A stretch of DNA of 6,983 nt. Source: Deltaproteobacteria bacterium (GTDB lineage Bacteria; Desulfobacterota; Desulfobacteria; Desulfobacterales; Desulfatirhabdiaceae). Made by a program: the position numbers and the translations under genes. The notes under the pieces are model-generated. The model ran no database searches. It was not told where the DNA came from and worked only from the letters and a program-made list of their open reading frames with translations. Where the stretch lies: assembly GCA_021778975.1 (NCBI GenBank), contig JAJYBO010000151.1, forward strand, positions 1 to 6,983. The letters run 5' to 3'. Each line of letters starts with the position of its first letter. Position 1 is the stretch's first letter. Positions 5,791 through 6,983 of the stretch are shown in pieces.

Positions 5791-6939
5791 ATGAGTGATA
5801 CCATCCGGTTTTTACAGGGCAACGAAGTGTGCGTGGAAGCCGCTCTCTATGCGGGGCTTGACTTTTTTGCCGGGTACCCCATCACCCCTTCTACGGAAAT
5901 TGCCGAACACCTGAGCCTGAGGCTTCCCCAGATCGGCGGCAAATTCATTCAAATGGAAGACGAAATTGCCTCCATATGCGCTATCATCGGCGCATCGCTG
6001 ACAGGGCACAAGGTTATGACCGCGACCAGCGGTCCTGGTTTTTCGCTGATGCAGGAGGCGTTGGGATACGCCGTCATGGCGGAGATTCCGTCCGTTATCG
6101 TCAACGTGCAGCGCGGGGGGCCGTCCACCGGGCTGCCGACCCATGTCAGTCAGGGAGATGTCAATCAGGCTCGCTGGGGCACTCACGGAGACCATGCCAT
6201 CATCGCCCTGACGGCATCCAACCATCAGGATGTCTTTTCCATCACCGTAGATGCCTTCAATCTGGCGGAAACCTATCGTACGCCGGTTATATTGCTGTTC
6301 GACGAAATTGTCGGACACATGCGTGAACGAGTCGTCATTCCTGAAAAGGGCAAACTGCCGCTGGTGGGCCGCCTCCGAACCTCTGTCAGGGAGGGTGTTG
6401 ACTATCATCCCTACCTGCCGCGAGAAGACGGACGTCTGCCCATGTCCGATTTTGGCGGCGGGCATCGGTACAATGTGACGGGGCTGGCTCATGACATGTG
6501 GGGTTTTCCTTCCGGCAATCCTCAGGTGGTTCACGGTCTGATGCGGCATTTGATTGACAAGATACAAAACAATGCCAGTGAGATTGCCCGGTTTCGAGAA
6601 TACGACCTGGAAGATGCCGAATGTGTTCTGATCTCATACGGATCATCCGCCAGATCCGCTCTCCATGTGGTGAAAAATCGCCGAAAACGGGGCGAACGCA
6701 TCGGACTTTTAGAGCTTCAGACGCTCTGGCCCTTTCCTCATCGCATTGTCCGTGAAAAATGCGCCAGCGCCCATACGGTTGTGGTGGTGGAAATGAACAT
6801 GGGACAGGTGCTTCAGGAAGTCAAACTGTCGCTGCCCAATCCGGAGCGCGTATTTCTGGCCAATCGGGTGGATGGGGTCTTTATCAATCCCACGGATATC
6901 CGTAACATCCTGAGACTCATTCAGGGGAAAGGAGTGTAA
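5791..6939 (+). CDS. korA: 2-oxoglutarate:ferredoxin oxidoreductase (2-oxoglutarate synthase), alpha subunit
   Basis: Part of the thiamine-diphosphate enzyme that interconverts 2-oxoglutarate and CoA with succinyl-CoA and CO2, using ferredoxin. The 382 residues lack the fused gamma domain seen in some relatives. N-terminal domain motifs are GYPITPSTEIAE at 28-39, QMEDEIAS at 54-61, TSGPGFSLMQE at 79-89, QRGGPSTG at 107-114 and the GDxxQARWGTHGDH segment at 122-135. The C-terminal transketolase-C-like domain, from about 272, has YGSSARSA at 283-290, LLELQTLWPFP at 306-316 and VVEMNMGQV at 332-340. This set is the KorA type; VorB (2-oxoisovalerate) is the nearest alternative. ATG 5791 has GAGG (5780-5783), overlapping the korD stop, 7 bases upstream. 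It is followed after 2 bases by korB. Confidence 0.93.
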   Translation: MSDTIRFLQGNEVCVEAALYAGLDFFAGYPITPSTEIAEHLSLRLPQIGGKFIQMEDEIASICAIIGASLTGHKVMTATSGPGFSLMQEALGYAVMAEIPSVIVNVQRGGPSTGLPTHVSQGDVNQARWGTHGDHAIIALTASNHQDVFSITVDAFNLAETYRTPVILLFDEIVGHMRERVVIPEKGKLPLVGRLRTSVREGVDYHPYLPREDGRLPMSDFGGGHRYNVTGLAHDMWGFPSGNPQVVHGLMRHLIDKIQNNASEIARFREYDLEDAECVLISYGSSARSALHVVKNRRKRGERIGLLELQTLWPFPHRIVREKCASAHTVVVVEMNMGQVLQEVKLSLPNPERVFLANRVDGVFINPTDIRNILRLIQGKGV

Positions 6940-6941
6940 AA

Positions 6942-6983
6942 ATGGCCGTGAAAGATTATATCAGAGAGCGGTTTTTCCCCCAT
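6942..6983 (+). CDS. korB: 2-oxoglutarate:ferredoxin oxidoreductase, beta subunit, first 14 codons (cut by window edge)
   Basis: An open frame MAVKDYIRERFFPH runs from ATG 6942 to the right edge. AAAGGAG (6928-6934) lies 7 bases upstream, and the ATG is 2 bases after the korA stop. The beta subunit, which holds thiamine diphosphate, normally follows korA directly and often starts with a similar short basic stretch ending in FP before its cysteine motif. That motif lies beyond the window, so the call rests on position, the ribosome binding site and a short N-terminal resemblance. Confidence 0.8.
   Translation, partial: MAVKDYIRERFFPH

Noticed and set aside
5812..6567. 251-residue minus-strand open frame opposite korA
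   Set aside because: korA on the plus strand has full family motifs over the same bases; this frame is its antisense shadow and shows no recognisable domain.
1..6983. CRISPR arrays, insertion sequences, tRNA or rRNA genes
   Set aside because: No regularly spaced repeats, transposase frames, terminal repeats or RNA gene signatures were seen on either strand.

Overview
The window holds two divergent gene blocks around an AT-rich regulatory region, plus two genes cut by the window edges. The proteins and layout suggest an anaerobic bacterium, most likely a sulfate-reducing Desulfobacterota (the former deltaproteobacteria). The reasons are a ferredoxin-dependent 2-oxoacid oxidoreductase in korD-korA-korB order, a glnD-glnB-glnA cluster, and moderate-to-high G+C coding sequence. 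That assignment is inference from family resemblance, not from a search.

Minus strand, right to left: glnD (PII uridylyltransferase/uridylyl-removing enzyme, about 2405-5026), glnB (PII signal protein, 2070-2408, overlapping glnD by 4 bases) and glnA (type I glutamine synthetase, 574-1986). A roughly 145-base non-coding stretch follows, then a strong intrinsic terminator (392-428). Beyond the terminator, a DUF554-family membrane protein gene starts at 339 and runs off the left edge. Upstream of glnD, on the minus strand, is a near-consensus sigma-54 promoter (5211-5226). Two matching palindromes of the form ATACAA-N2-TTGTAT lie about 105 and 137 bases upstream of its predicted start, where enhancer-binding activators of sigma-54 usually bind.

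Plus strand, left to right: korD (2[4Fe-4S] ferredoxin-like subunit, 5575-5781), korA (alpha subunit, 5791-6939) and the first 14 codons of korB (6942 to the edge). The spacing between them is 2 to 9 bases. Upstream lie a TTGACA/TATAAT pair with an unusually long 20-base spacer, a 10-base inverted repeat overlapping the -35 element, and a hairpin in the leader.

Together, the right block makes or consumes 2-oxoglutarate. The left block senses 2-oxoglutarate and glutamine (GlnB, GlnD) and carries out ammonium assimilation (GlnA). The shared divergent region therefore sits at the carbon/nitrogen junction. No wholly new gene system is visible; the most interesting content is the regulatory architecture between 5200 and 5530.
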